Assembly: GCA_036186865.1 (NCBI GenBank)
Contig: AP025047.1
Coordinates: forward strand, 30,329,173-30,393,172
Direction of reading: 5' to 3'
Length of the DNA: 64,000 nucleotides
Origin: Eustoma russellianum
Taxonomy: Eukaryota > Streptophyta > Magnoliopsida > Gentianales > Gentianaceae
The translations under genes were made by a program, and so were the position numbers. A model generated the notes under the pieces. It saw only the letters and a list, made by a program, of their open reading frames with translations. It had not been told where the DNA came from and searched no databases. Below, one piece after another: positions 1 through 10,386 of this stretch. How positions within the stretch are numbered: position 1 is the first letter of the stretch; each line of letters opens with the position of its first letter.

Positions 1-190
1 TGTTGACTGCATATGATTTGGGGATTTTATTTTTGATCTAGGGTTTTGAGTTGATTTAATTCGCTTCCGCAATCGAATACTCTGTCGTTTTGATAAGTGC
101 AAGGGTTTCGTACAGACGCCTTATATATCCCTTAGTGGAATACGGCGGGCGTACCGGTGCTGACCCTAGGGTTCGGGACGGGGCGGTACA
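1..190 (+). mobile_element. 3' end of a gypsy-type LTR (truncated by window edge)
   Basis: This stretch matches the last ~190 bp of both LTRs of element I (about 2360-2547 and 7630-7818), including the GTTCGGGACGGGGCG...TACA terminus. No primer binding site follows it, so it is a 3' LTR or a solo LTR whose body lies to the left of the window. It is in the same orientation as element I, 343 bp away, so two relatives landed close together. Confidence 0.85.
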
Positions 191-527
191 TTTTACACAA
201 ATCTTGTAGGGCTTTCAAAATTAGAACATATAGAGATATATAGCAAAACACACAATATTCAGACAAAACCTATAAGATAAGGATGTCACTCTACAGGACT
301 TCACAATTTCCCGTTCATATTTTGGGTTTCGAGTTTATTACTGCTATTTGTGTTACCTGTTGGATATTGTACTGATTTTGCAAGCGTTTAGAATTTTCAG
401 CCATCTGCAAAGCCTGTCTAACAAATTCGTAACTGTGTCCTGTTCAATTACATTTTCTTTTAGCAGTCACTTGGGCTCTTCCTTATCCAGGTGTGCATAT
501 CTTATGTTGGTATCAAATTTATCTTAT
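191..527. other. Host DNA between two LTRs, no gene seen
   Basis: Single-copy-looking AT-rich sequence with no convincing coding frame. Because the GATAGC target duplication joins it to 7819 onward, it was contiguous with the region just upstream of the MPC1-like gene before element I inserted. It may hold promoter or 5' UTR intron sequence of that gene, but no TATA box or splice pair could be fixed. Confidence 0.5.
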
Positions 528-1103
528 GATAGCTGTTATATCCTATTTTTTTTAAGGGGACAAAAAGGTCATTTGAGCTAATTAATTAGTAAAATTAGGA
601 AAATTTTCCCTAAACCCTAATCAAATTTCTATTTAAACAACGCTTGAGACTCCTCCCTCTCCACATAACAAACCGCCGCCCTCTTCCCAGCTAAAAAAAG
701 ACGCGACTTTCACTTCAAGCGTCAAGCCGCCAGTTCGGGAGGAGCGCCACCAGTCGATTCAAGTCTTTCAAATGTGTATCAAATACCAGGTAGGTGCCCC
801 CTTAACATCATTTGTGTGAAAACGGTACAATCCTTAATTTCTTTACGAAACCGAGATCGTGCATCAGTATTTGTGATTGTATAGATGAATGTTTATTTGA
901 TTATATAGGTATTTGATGGGTTGTATATTCGTATGTATGATCGTATATGTACATATATGAAAGATGCTATTTTTGTATGAAGAAATTGGAAAAGATTGCA
1001 TTTTGATGTATATATGAATACCGGAATCGGAAGAAGAGGTGTTGGTGGCGGCGGCGCGTGGCCGGTGGCGGTGGGCTATGGCCACGTGCTGCCGGATTGA
1101 TGG

Positions 1104-1230
1104 AGTAGGGCTAGGGGGGCTGGTCAGGGGGCGGCTGTAAGGTGGGGGGGCTGACAGGGGTTAGGGGGTGTAGCTGGGTAGGGGGTGCGGTTAGGGGTGG
1201 GATGGGCTGGGGGGGGCCTGAGGGAGATGT
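1104..1230 (+). other. G-run tract in LTR I (possible G-quadruplex)
   Basis: Many runs of three to eight G separated by short loops occur on the plus strand, with motifs such as TTAGGGG and GTAGGGGG. The same tract recurs in the 3' LTR at about 6428-6560. The density of G runs fits G-quadruplex potential, a feature known from other plant LTRs. Folding is inferred, not shown. Confidence 0.6.
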
Positions 1231-1475
1231 CGGCTGGGGGCGAAAGTTTTGGAAAACAGAAGTTGAAAGGGAATTGAATAAAGGAATTTCAGGGGGTAAA
1301 GGTTTGGAAATTCAGAGAGAGAGGTTTCGAAATCAACAGGGGGATAGAAACTGAGGCGGAAGGAATAAGGAAAATGAAAGAAAAAGAAAAGGTAAAAAAA
1401 GAAAAAGAAAAAGGAAAATAGAATAAAGGTTTCGTATGTGATTTCCGTGCATTTATGCATCACGACATTGCATTA

Positions 1476-1865
1476 GGGTATGCGAGACCTAAGTCGCATA
1501 TCTGTTCTGTTCTGTTCCGTTAGGGTATGCGAGACCTAAGTCGCATATCTGTTCTGTTCCGTTAGGGTATGCGAGACCTAAGTCGCATATCTGTTCTGTT
1601 CCGTTAGGGTATGCGAGACCTAAGTCGCATATCTGTTCTGTTCTGTTAGGGTATGCGAGACCTAAGTCGCATATCTGTTATGTTCTGTTAGGGTATGCGA
1701 GACCTAAGTCGCATATCTGTTATGTCCTGTTAAGGTATGCGAGACCTAAGTCGCATATCTGTTCTGTCCTGTTAGGATATGCGAGACCTAAGTCGCATAT
1801 CTGTTCTGTTATGTTAAGACATGCGAGACCTAAGTCGCATATCTGTTCCGTTTCGTTCCGTTCTG
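1476..1865 (+). repeat. Nine-copy ~42-bp tandem array in LTR I
   Basis: The core ATGCGAGACCTAAGTCGCAT starts at 1480, 1527, 1569, 1611, 1653, 1695, 1737, 1779 and 1821, so the period is 42 bp except for the first interval of 47. Each core is an imperfect palindrome, and copies are joined by a pyrimidine-rich TCTGTTCTGTTCCG linker. Confidence 0.95.
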
Positions 1866-2547
1866 TTAGGTCCCGGGGTCATGCATTGCACGATAGTATG
1901 TATGTTTCCGAAGATGTAGGCTTATCATGCATCATATATGTGACATTGCATTTCACGCTCATTTCGCATGATGAGTGTTTTGATTGTTCTAAGAAGTTAC
2001 GACCGTTATACGTATTTGTGAAACGTGGATAGTCTATATTTCGTATCACCGTACTTGTATGTATTTCACTACTGTCCTAGCATGTATGATCTCACAGGGC
2101 CGATGCAGACAGGGTACCTACTGAGTGACGTTTTTGTCGCTCACATCGTTCGTTTTGTTTTATTACAGACGATTCAAGGTATGATTACATATGGGTTGGA
2201 GAGGACTCTGAATGGGCACATTGGGACACATAGACTGGTTGATGACCGATGATAAGAAACAAGGAAATTTTATTTATTTATTATTTCATTTGAGGACATA
2301 GCTTAGGGATTTCTTATTTAATTATTTTACGACATCGTTTAAGGGATTATGACTTGATTTTGACTATGTATGATTTTGGGGATTTTACTTTCGATGTAGG
2401 GTTTTGAATTGATTTAATTCGCTTCCGTAATCAAATACTCTGTCGTTTTGATAAGTGCAGGGATTCGTACAGACGCCTTGTATATCCCTTAGTGGAATAC
2501 GGCGGGCGTACCGGTTCTGACCCTAGGGTTCGGGACGGGGCGCTACA

Positions 2548-2566
2548 GGTGGTATCAGAGCCCAGG
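2548..2566 (+). other. Primer binding site of element I
   Basis: The sequence GGTGGTATCAGAGC directly follows the LTR. TGGTATCAGAGC is the usual plant initiator-Met tRNA complement used to prime minus-strand DNA synthesis. Confidence 0.9.
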
Positions 2567-2589
2567 CTCTAGATGTACTGCGGAAAACG

Positions 2590-3580
2590 TAGAGATTAAG
2601 AAATGATCTTAGACTTAAGTAATGACTATAGATTTAAGTTCTGATCATAAATGTAAGTTTGATCTTAGATTAAGTTTGATTCTAGACATAAGCTGTGATA
2701 TGAGAGTAAGTTTGATTCTAAACATAAGCTGTAATCTGAGACTAAGTTTGATCTTAGAATAGGCTTCATTTAGACTAAGTGATGATCGGACTGGGGGCAC
2801 GGTTGAATTCTATTTTTGTTTTAGTTATCAGTATTTGACTATTCTCTGTTTCTTAAATTTATATGTTCCTGAAATACTCTTGACAAAAAACAAATTGAAA
2901 TTTTCGTTGTCGTAATAAATATGCCGCCGAGAAGAGAACGGTAGGAACGCAAGGGGAACCACTCGGAGAATAGGGCTCCACCGCAGGTCGTGTTTCCCAG
3001 GCCCTGACCGACTCACTACAAGTCATGGCCCAAGCTGTGGCGCAACAACATCAGTAGCCACAGGCTCCACCACCACCACACCCGGACTTGAGATTCTTCT
3101 ACAATTGGATGTAGAGGAGTGGTGGCGCAGCACAACTGACACTGCCGATCACCTGGATCTAATTTCAGAATGAGTTCAAGAGGTATTACATGACGACAGT
3201 ACGATCTTCAGAGCATGGCTCTAGATCCACGGCGAAAATGTAGAATTAGGTCATGATATTAGAAAATAAGTTACGATTTTGCCTCTAAGCCACAATCTTA
3301 GACATAAGTGATGATTTGAACATAAGCGATGATCATGAACATAGGTACTGATCTCAGTTATAGGCGATGATCCTGAACATAAGTCACGATCTTAGACATA
3401 AGTAACGATCTCGATTAAGAGTTGACTTTAGACATAAGTACTAATTTAGTAATACATGTTGATTATGTACTGATTATGATTTGGAAATAAGACGTGATCT
3501 TAGACTTAAAAAATGATGATGTTAAGAACGATCCTAGAAATAAGTTATGATCCTAACCTTAAGAAGTCGATCAGTTTTGA
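2590..3580 (+). repeat. Degenerate leader repeats around GATCTTAGACATAAG
   Basis: Many degenerate, roughly 20-bp units resembling TGATCTTAGACATAAGT fill 2590-2790 and 3250-3560, on either side of the gag remnant. Similar units occur in the leaders of elements D (about 29640-29720, minus) and B (about 36010-36040, minus). No function is known to me. Confidence 0.65.
2922..3205 (+). pseudogene. Remnant of gypsy gag start in element I
   Basis: The stretch begins ATGCCGCCGAGAAGAGAACG, encoding MPPRRER, the kind of basic start common in plant gypsy Gag proteins and close to the MPPRR start in element B (about 35880, minus). Stops follow at once (codon 8 and several more). Fragments resembling a Gag N-terminus with Gln/Pro/His-rich spacer can be followed only to about 3200. 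No capsid core or zinc knuckle is seen. This is the only trace of coding sequence in element I. Confidence 0.55.
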
Positions 3581-5800
3581 AATACGTATACCTTAAGAAG
3601 TCGATTCTTCCTTGTCTAAGGTTGACCATAACTCTCTAAGTTGTGATCTTAATAACCCTAGGGAATACTATATAATTGATTTGAATGAATTACAATGTTA
3701 ACTAGAATACCCTATTATAAGCGTTAGTTGACATATTAATGGGTCAGACAGTAACTCGAGCTGTCTTAGCATAACTGCAACATGGTACTTAGTACCATTA
3801 GGGTAAAGTAAAGCGGGTCCATATCCCTACTTGGACGGTAACATCAGAGCAAGCTTAGGGCTAAATTGGGACCATAGCTACTAAGAAATGAATTATAATA
3901 GTATGATAAATATTAAAAGATGATTTATAGTATAAGGATATAAACTAAATAACGATTAGCGTTATAATCAGTAGAGTTTAGTTAAGAATATTGTATAAAG
4001 GAGTTTATAGTCTATGGTTAAGATGTTGAATGTAGGGTAATCAAAATAGGTGGACGACATTAGTTTTATTAGAGGTATCGAACAATAGTGACATACGAGA
4101 ATCGATTATAGTATATACCTTGGAATACTATATCATTATAAATTGTGGGTTAAGTGTTGACATCGGAACATTTGGTTTGAATCTAGTAGGCTTGAATTGA
4201 AACAGAGTGAGCATGAACCAATAGTGATTGCTTGTTCGGTGAGATTTAACTAGGATAATTAGCGGTTCAAATAACCAAGTAAAGAAATACAGTGGATCAG
4301 TATGGCGCGCAGAAGCATGGTGAATTAGAACACCTTAAGTCGATAAATATTTAGTGTGCCATGCTAGGATTGGACATTTTGAGTTAGGGATTTTATCATA
4401 GTAGGCGAAGGTTAGGCTTATAAGAAACGATACATAAACGGATTGTTCTTTTGAAAATAAGGATGAATTATAGAAATTATACGAAATATTGGACTATTAT
4501 TTCTTTAGCAGATAAATATTTTATATAAGCACGTACACCGAGTTATACCTATATTTTACAGGGACTTCAAAAGACATTTTATTTTCGAATACCTTATTGA
4601 GTCTCATTTCTTTATATAGTCTACTAAACTTTGAGGCTATTTTTTTCCGTACTTGTAAATCAGCATAATAAAAATTTCAATTCTTTTGACAACCTTGAAA
4701 AGGGGAAAAACTTTTAAAATATTGATGTTCCAAAACAATGTTTATATATATTTCTTAAAGTATATTTCAAATTTTCGTTTTTGTTACATCTAATTTTTTT
4801 AGTCAAAATTAATTTAATTTGACGACTATCGACATCGCAAGCAGTTTGACCGTTTAAATGTTTTCGAAGTTATTTATCCGCTTGCGATGAACTTAACTTT
4901 TGTGAAGCCTAAAAAAAAAATAATAGCTTTCAAAATATATATCTGTTTTCGGAAACGGAAGGTACCTTATTCAAATCGCTTCATAAAACCTTATATTATT
5001 AAGTTTTTAACTGTTTTGACGCAATTTTACCAAAAATACCCTACGAACAAGTTATATTATCGTTTTAAAAATGGTCATTTGAGATATCGCGTTGCGAAAA
5101 CAAATCTATGATACTTTGGATTTGTGTTATAAAAATTAGAAGGTTTAGTATTTTAAATAGTTAAAGCTAGATTCAAAATTATAGCTACGTAAGCTACTTT
5201 TATTTTAACTTGAAGAAAAATATGTCCATACACATATTTCGTATACTAGGCTGCTGACGATATCTCTGAGAATTAAGAACATGATCTTAGAGCTAGTTCG
5301 TAAGTATATAAGAACTGATTTTGAAGACTTGGTTGTGTTAGGGAAGGGTAATGGATACCGTAGTGGCACACAAAGGATGTTAGTATGGTTAATTATCTTA
5401 GGAGATGGATCGTATGTGATAAGTTTAAGAATCCGGCAGTGTAGATTGCAATAAGTTGAATGATACACGTCAAGTGGCATAAGTAGAAGTTGTAAGCACT
5501 GATTATAGAGAATTAAGTAAGGATTGAACCATATAAGGACTAGATCATCTTGTGAGATGCTACTGACCGTAGACATAAGTGCATTAGAGATTGACAACTG
5601 GGGCATGGAACCCCAGTAGGGTGGACAATACCCTTAAGACTGATTGTTAGTTATAAAAAGGTTAGGTTATGATTATAATAAGCGGAAAGAAATGAATTTA
5701 GAGTGTAATGGTTGACATATCGAAATACGCAATGAATATTCAATAGTCATGACCTAGGTAAATGAATCAAGTAGAACTACACTAAGATATTGATTGCGTA
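3206..5800. other. Non-coding interior of element I
   Basis: About 2.6 kb with no protein similarity that I can recognise in any frame. It opens with a second leader-like motif (CAGAGCATGGCTCTAGATCC at about 3212) resembling the post-PBS leader of element D, then turns into AT-rich sequence. The longer open frames have no domain features and look accidental. Confidence 0.7.
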
Positions 5801-5805
5801 ATACA

Positions 5806-5844
5806 CAAAGTTTCAAGAACGAAACTTTTGTAAGGGGGGGAGAA
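5806..5844 (+). other. Pre-PPT hairpin and polypurine tract of element I
   Basis: AGTTTCAAGAACGAAACT can fold with a 4-nt loop and is followed by TAAGGGGGGGAGAA directly before the 3' LTR. The purine run is the plus-strand primer. The same hairpin-then-PPT order is seen in elements A, B and D. Confidence 0.85.
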
Positions 5845-7818
5845 TGTTATATCCCATTTTTTTTTAAAGGGACAAAAAGGTCATTTGAGCTAATTAATTA
5901 GTAAAACCTAATTTGATTAGGAAAATTTTCCCTAAACCCTAATCAAATTTCTATTTAAACAACGCTTGAGACTCCTCCCTCTCCACATAACAAACCGCCG
6001 CCCTCTTCCCAGCTAAAAAAAGACGCGACTTTCACTTCAAGCGTCAAGCCGCCCGTTCGGGAGGAGCGCCACCAGTCGATTCAAGTCTTCAAATGTGTAT
6101 CAAATACCAGGTAGGTGCCCCCTTAACATCATTTGTGTGAAAACGGTACAATCCTTAATTTCTTTACGAAACCGAGATCGTGCATCAAGTATTTGTGATT
6201 GTATAGATGAATGTTTATTTGATTATATAGGTATTTGATGGGTTGTATATTCGTATGTATGATCGTATATGTACCTATTATGAAAGATGCTATTTTGTAT
6301 GAAGAAATTGGAAAAGATTGCATTTTGATGTATATATGAAACCGGAATCGGAAGAAGAAGGTGTGGGTGGCGGCGGTGCGTGGCCGGTGGTGGTGGGCTA
6401 TGGCCACGTGCTGCCGGATTGATGGAGTAGGGCTAGGGGGGGCTGGTCAGGGGGCGGCTTGTTGTAAGGGGGGGGGGCTGACGGGGGTTAGGGGGTGTAG
6501 ACTGGGTAGGGGGTGCGGTTAGGAGGTGGGATTGGGCTGGGGGGGCCTGAGGGAGATGTCGGCGGGGGGCGAAAGTTTGGAAACAGAAGTTGAAAGGGAA
6601 TTGAATAAAGGAATTTCAGGGGGTAAAGGTTTGGAAATTCAGAGAGAGAGGTTTCGAAATCGACAGGGGGATAGAAACTAAGGCTGAAGGAATAAGGAAA
6701 ATGAAAGAAAAAGAAAAAGAAAAATAGAAGAAAGGGTCCGTATGTGATTTCCGTGCATTCATACATCACGACATTGCATTAGGGTATGCGAGACTAAGTC
6801 GCATATCTGTTCTGTTCTGTTCCGTTAGGGTATGCGAGACCTAAGTCGCATATCTGTTCTGTTCCGTTAGGGTATGCGAGACCTAAGTCGCATATCTGTT
6901 CTGTTCCGTTAGGGTATGCGAGACCTAAGTCGCATTATCTGTTTCTGTTCTGTAGGATATGCGAGACCTAAGTCGCATATCTGTTATGTTATGTTAAGGT
7001 ATGCGAGACCTAAGTCGCATATCTGTTCTGTTCTGTTAGGACATGCGAGACCTAAGTCGCATATCTGTTCTGTTATGTTAAGACATGCGCGACCTAGTCG
7101 CATATCTGTTCCGTTCCGTTCCGTTCTGTTAGGTCCCGGGGTCATGCATTGCACAATAGTATGTATGTGTTCCGAATGAATGTAGGCTTATCATGCATCA
7201 TATATGTGACATTGCATTTCACGCTCATTTCGCTATGATTATGTGTTTGAATTGTTCTAAGAAGTTACGACCGTTATACGTATTTGTGAAAACGTGGATA
7301 GTCTATTTTCGTATCACCGTACTTGTATGTATTTCACTACTGTCCTAGCATGTATGATCTCACAGGGCCGATGCAGGCAGGGTACCTACTGAGTGACGTT
7401 TTTGTCGCTCACATCGTTCGTTTTGTTTTATACAGACGATTCAAGGTATGATTACATATGGGTTGGAGAGGACTCTGAATGGGCACATTGTGATACGTAG
7501 ACTGGTTGATAACCGATGATCAAGAAACAAGGAAATTTTATTTTATTTATTATTTCATTTGAGGACATAGCTTAGGGATTTCTTATTTTAATTATTTTAA
7601 CGACATCGTTAAGGGATTAATGACTTGATTTTGACTATGTATGATTTTGGGGATTTACTTTCGATGTAGGGTTTTGAATGATTTTAATTCGCTTCCGTAA
7701 TCAGTACTCTGTCGTTTTGGATAAGTGCAGGGATTCGTACAGACGCCTTGTATATCCCTTAGTGGAATACGGCGGGCGTACCGGGTTCTGACCCTAGGGT
7801 TCGGGATGGGGCGCTACA
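5845..7818 (+). repeat. 3' LTR of element I
   Basis: Pairs with 534-2547. The tandem array here has eight cores (6786, 6832, 6874, 6916, 6959, 7001, 7043, 7085) instead of nine. Small indels relative to the other copy are frequent, for example a lost C in the first core and extra T residues near 6935-6945. Confidence 0.9.
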
Positions 7819-7824
7819 GATAGC

Positions 7825-8099
7825 GGAGTGAAAAATGACTATCTGTGTTTGCTCCCCCCCCCCCCCCCCCCCCTCTCTCTTTATTTGTTACTCCCATTTT
7901 TGTTCTTCTTTTTTAATATATGAAACTCGTGAATCTAGTGGTATCCTATTGATGAGTTCCTGCTGAAAAAAGCTTTTTGGTCTTTATATTTGTTGGTTTA
8001 ATTTCATTTCCTGTCCTTCAGTTTCATTGTTGCAGTTCACTGTGTTTTCAAATTTGAATTGGAAGGCTGTTATGCTCTGATTTCAAAATTGCGTTTCAG
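7825..8099 (+). other. Upstream region of the MPC1-like gene
   Basis: Contains a run of 20 C (7854-7873) followed by CT repeats, then pyrimidine tracts ending in AG at 8035 and 8099 that could be acceptors for a 5' UTR intron. The AG at 8099 sits 8 nt before the start codon. Element I lies directly upstream, so the native promoter has been displaced by about 7.3 kb or is now in 191-533. Confidence 0.5.
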
Positions 8100-8107
8100 A
8101 ACTTGGG

Positions 8108-9268
8108 ATGGCTTCCTTCAAAGCATTCTTGAATAGTCCTGTGGCCCTAAAACAACTCACTTCTGGGGTCCTGTGGCCAACTGGGGATTTGTCGTCGCAG
8201 TAAGTCTCTGACATATTAATAATTGGATAGTAAAAGGTCAGGTCTATTTGGACTTGTAACTTTTCTTCATTGCATTTCAACAGGGCCTGGTGGACACGCA
8301 AAGAAACCCCCTGAAATGATATCTGGGAACATGACTGGAGGTGTTTGATATTGCTATTGGCTTTGACCAGAACTTGTTAATGGAAATTTATTGTTTTTTT
8401 CCTCTTGTTTTTTGTATTATGTTTATTTCAGCAATGTGCGTATACTCTGCACTATTTATGAGGTTTGCAATGGATGGTTAACCCACGCAACTATCTGCTT
8501 TGTCCTGCCATGTCTCAAATGAAGCAGTACAGCTTTATCAACTATCCCGATGGGCAAAGGGTCAAGGGTAAGTCTCACATGTTCAAATAGTTGGAAGCAT
8601 GACTCTTTTTTTTTTCTTCACTAGGCCTCCTAACTTTTGTTTCTGCATTCTTGCACCCAATTATCCAATTAGTTCTGCTGTGCTTAATAATTTTAGTGTG
8701 GCCGTTGCCGGGTTCTTGTGGGGATTAAGTGAGGGATGATATACTAAATAAATCAGCTATCAAGGAAAGTGTCTATAACTAGTGAATCTGAGGATATGAT
8801 GAACTTAAAGTGAGCTTTAAGTACAAGCATGGCATCAACTCTCTCATTACCTTCCTTATCCTCTAATTAGGCCAGTTTACTTGTAAGACCTCTTTCCGGG
8901 AGACACATTTTGTGTTGTTTCTAGAAAAAGATCGAGTGCAAAGTTTCTGAGCTTAGTTGAGGACATTGGAATACTTCAAATATGATAGGAAGAGTATAAG
9001 ATACCTGCATTTGTCTCTTTATGTGGTCTCAATCTCTTATACATTTTTAGATTATTATCTCAACGGATAAATTAGTTGCCTGACTAATGCAGGGAGGTTG
9101 GAAATTTCATTTACTATCATCTTTGTCAATTTATCCATCCAGCTTCTGGTGCATACCATGATTGTGCACTCTGTAATTCATTTGAGGCATGACTAGCTGC
9201 TTTCTTTCTTTTCTTGCGTCAATTGTAGGTACTTGCAGCAGAAGGAAGACAAGGCGACATCTGATTGA
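8108..9268 (+). pseudogene. MPC1: Mitochondrial pyruvate carrier 1-like gene with frame-breaking indels
   Basis: MPC1 is one subunit of the inner-membrane heteromeric carrier that imports pyruvate into the mitochondrial matrix. Four coding exons are visible: 8108-8199, 8284-8340, 8432-8567 and 9229-9268, all with GT-AG introns in consistent phase. Reading each exon gives family hallmarks: MASFKAFLNSPV, then THFWGP and NWGF, LVDTQ, MISGNM, ALFMRF, NPRNY, LYQLSRWAKGQG and the C-terminus ending TSD-stop. The size fits the usual ~110 residues. The frame breaks near codon 13 (one G missing), in exon 2 after LVDTQ, and twice in exon 3 (one extra A, one missing T, which compensate). As the protein is otherwise well conserved, consensus errors in a working gene are about as likely as a young pseudogene. 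Confidence 0.85.
8568..9228 (+). other. Last intron of the MPC1-like gene
   Basis: A 661-bp intron starting GTAAGT and ending TTGTAG. It is AT-rich with no second gene or recognisable repeat inside. Confidence 0.75.
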
Positions 9269-10182
9269 GTTGTGGTATTGTTTTGTCTGTTTGTCAATTG
9301 CCCCATCAGTTGGTTAAGTGGTCACCATGCTGTATGAAGTTTCTTGTATTTTATCCAAAATAATGACAAGCATACATGAAATCGCTTGATTCTATTAGTT
9401 GTGTAACTTTGACCTGTGAACTACAACTCAGTACTCATCTTTCCATTTTGCGTTAAAACAAATGATGCTCATTTTATGCAAAGTAAGTCAGTGTGCTATT
9501 TTCTTGAATGCTTCGGATTGACATGTTTCTCCAGCAGAGAAAATACTGGTGATAGTTACTTGATAAGCATCCCTGTGAGTTTGTGCAGCATTTTCTTGAA
9601 TGCTATTTTATGGTTATGATTCTGCCATGTAGGTCTTTTCTGTTCCATGACGTCAGCCTTTTCTTTTAGCCAAAAAAAAAAAAAAATAGTCCAGATATAC
9701 TTGTGGCTTTAATCCAACGGAGACAAGGAACATATACTGCCAACCTCAATGGAAATTAAAGTTGTACTTCACTGTGCAAAGTAAATTTAGGCACTGGTAA
9801 AAATTAACATATTATAACAGCAATGCAATAAAGTTTTTTTCGCTAATCACCAGGTTACTGAAAGGTCAAGGAATGAAAATGGAATCAAAGTTTTCTCCTG
9901 CTGCGCTTCACTTTGCCAACCAACCATGCCAAAACATGTACCCCCCTCGGTCTAAAATGTTTTCCTAGTTTTTATTTTGACTTATCATAAAATATCATCT
10001 TTTCAAAATTAAAAATACATCAATAATCAAAATGTATGTACTATCTTTTTAATTACCACTTTGTTTATCTCGTTCACTTTAATTAACTAATCAAGGTTAC
10101 TAAAAGAATAATGGCTAAACTACTTGTGTATCAAATTATCTTTAAATCAAACCAGTTTTTTTTTTTTTTGACAAGGGAGGGG
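9269..10182. other. 3' flank of MPC1-like gene, non-coding
   Basis: Probable 3' UTR followed by intergenic AT-rich DNA. Homopolymer A and T runs occur at about 9670 and 10157. No convincing coding frame, TIR or repeat was found before the foldback element at 10183. Confidence 0.5.
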
Positions 10183-10386
10183 TATATAATTGTGGTCCGG
10201 ATCCCCTGACCGCCCACTCTTTCACCCCTCTTGTGACCGTTCGCCACGTGACAGCAACGGGGGTGGTGAGGCTAGGTGAGGGTGACCCTCCATCTAGCCT
10301 CACTATCCTCCCGGACTGCCACGTGGCGGGTGGTCCTTTGTTACCGTCCATGTGCGGGGGTCAGGCGATCGCGCTCCTATAATTGA
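10183..10386. mobile_element. GC-rich foldback element (MITE-like), about 0.2 kb
   Basis: The two halves are imperfect inverted copies along nearly their whole length. The outer ends share ATAATT, then GATC-CCTGACC against its complement, the GCCACGTG blocks (10230s and 10320s) mirror each other, and the centre GTGAGGCTAG...CTAGCCTCAC is a perfect stem around GAGGGTGACCCTC. GC content is far above the flanks. No coding capacity. Structure suggests a foldback MITE; superfamily is unknown and no clear target duplication was fixed. Confidence 0.7.

Larger units (their letters stand above)
534..2547 (+). repeat. 5' LTR of element I
   Basis: About 2.0 kb, paired with 5845-7818. It contains, in order, an AT-rich U3, a GT-rich block, a G-run-rich tract (1104-1230), an array of nine ~42-bp repeats (1476-1865) and the conserved terminal ~190 bp. 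Relative to the other copy it lacks about 15 bp near 585. Which part is U3, R or U5 cannot be fixed without a mapped transcript. Confidence 0.9.
534..7818 (+). mobile_element. Element I: non-autonomous gypsy-like LTR retrotransposon
   Basis: Two direct LTRs (534-2547 and 5845-7818) begin TGTTATATCC and end GGGGCGCTACA. The flanks carry a matching GATAGC (528-533 and 7819-7824), so the insertion is intact. A primer binding site complementary to initiator-Met tRNA follows the 5' LTR, and a polypurine tract precedes the 3' LTR. The 3.3-kb interior has only a decayed gag start and no protease, reverse transcriptase, RNase H or integrase. Gypsy assignment rests on the hairpin before the PPT and on leader similarity to elements B and D. 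The LTR copies differ by many 1-nt indels, from age or from consensus errors. Confidence 0.9.

Noticed and set aside
1142..1463. Gly/Trp-rich plus frame and Phe-rich minus frame
   Set aside because: Created by the G-run and GAAAA-rich tracts of LTR I; broken in the other LTR copy.
1476..1865. CRISPR-like array (regular repeats with dyad)
   Set aside because: The linkers are nearly identical to each other, so there are no unique spacers, and the array is inside a plant LTR.
2025..2252. 75-codon frame at the end of LTR I
   Set aside because: Disrupted by indels in the partner LTR and without homology.
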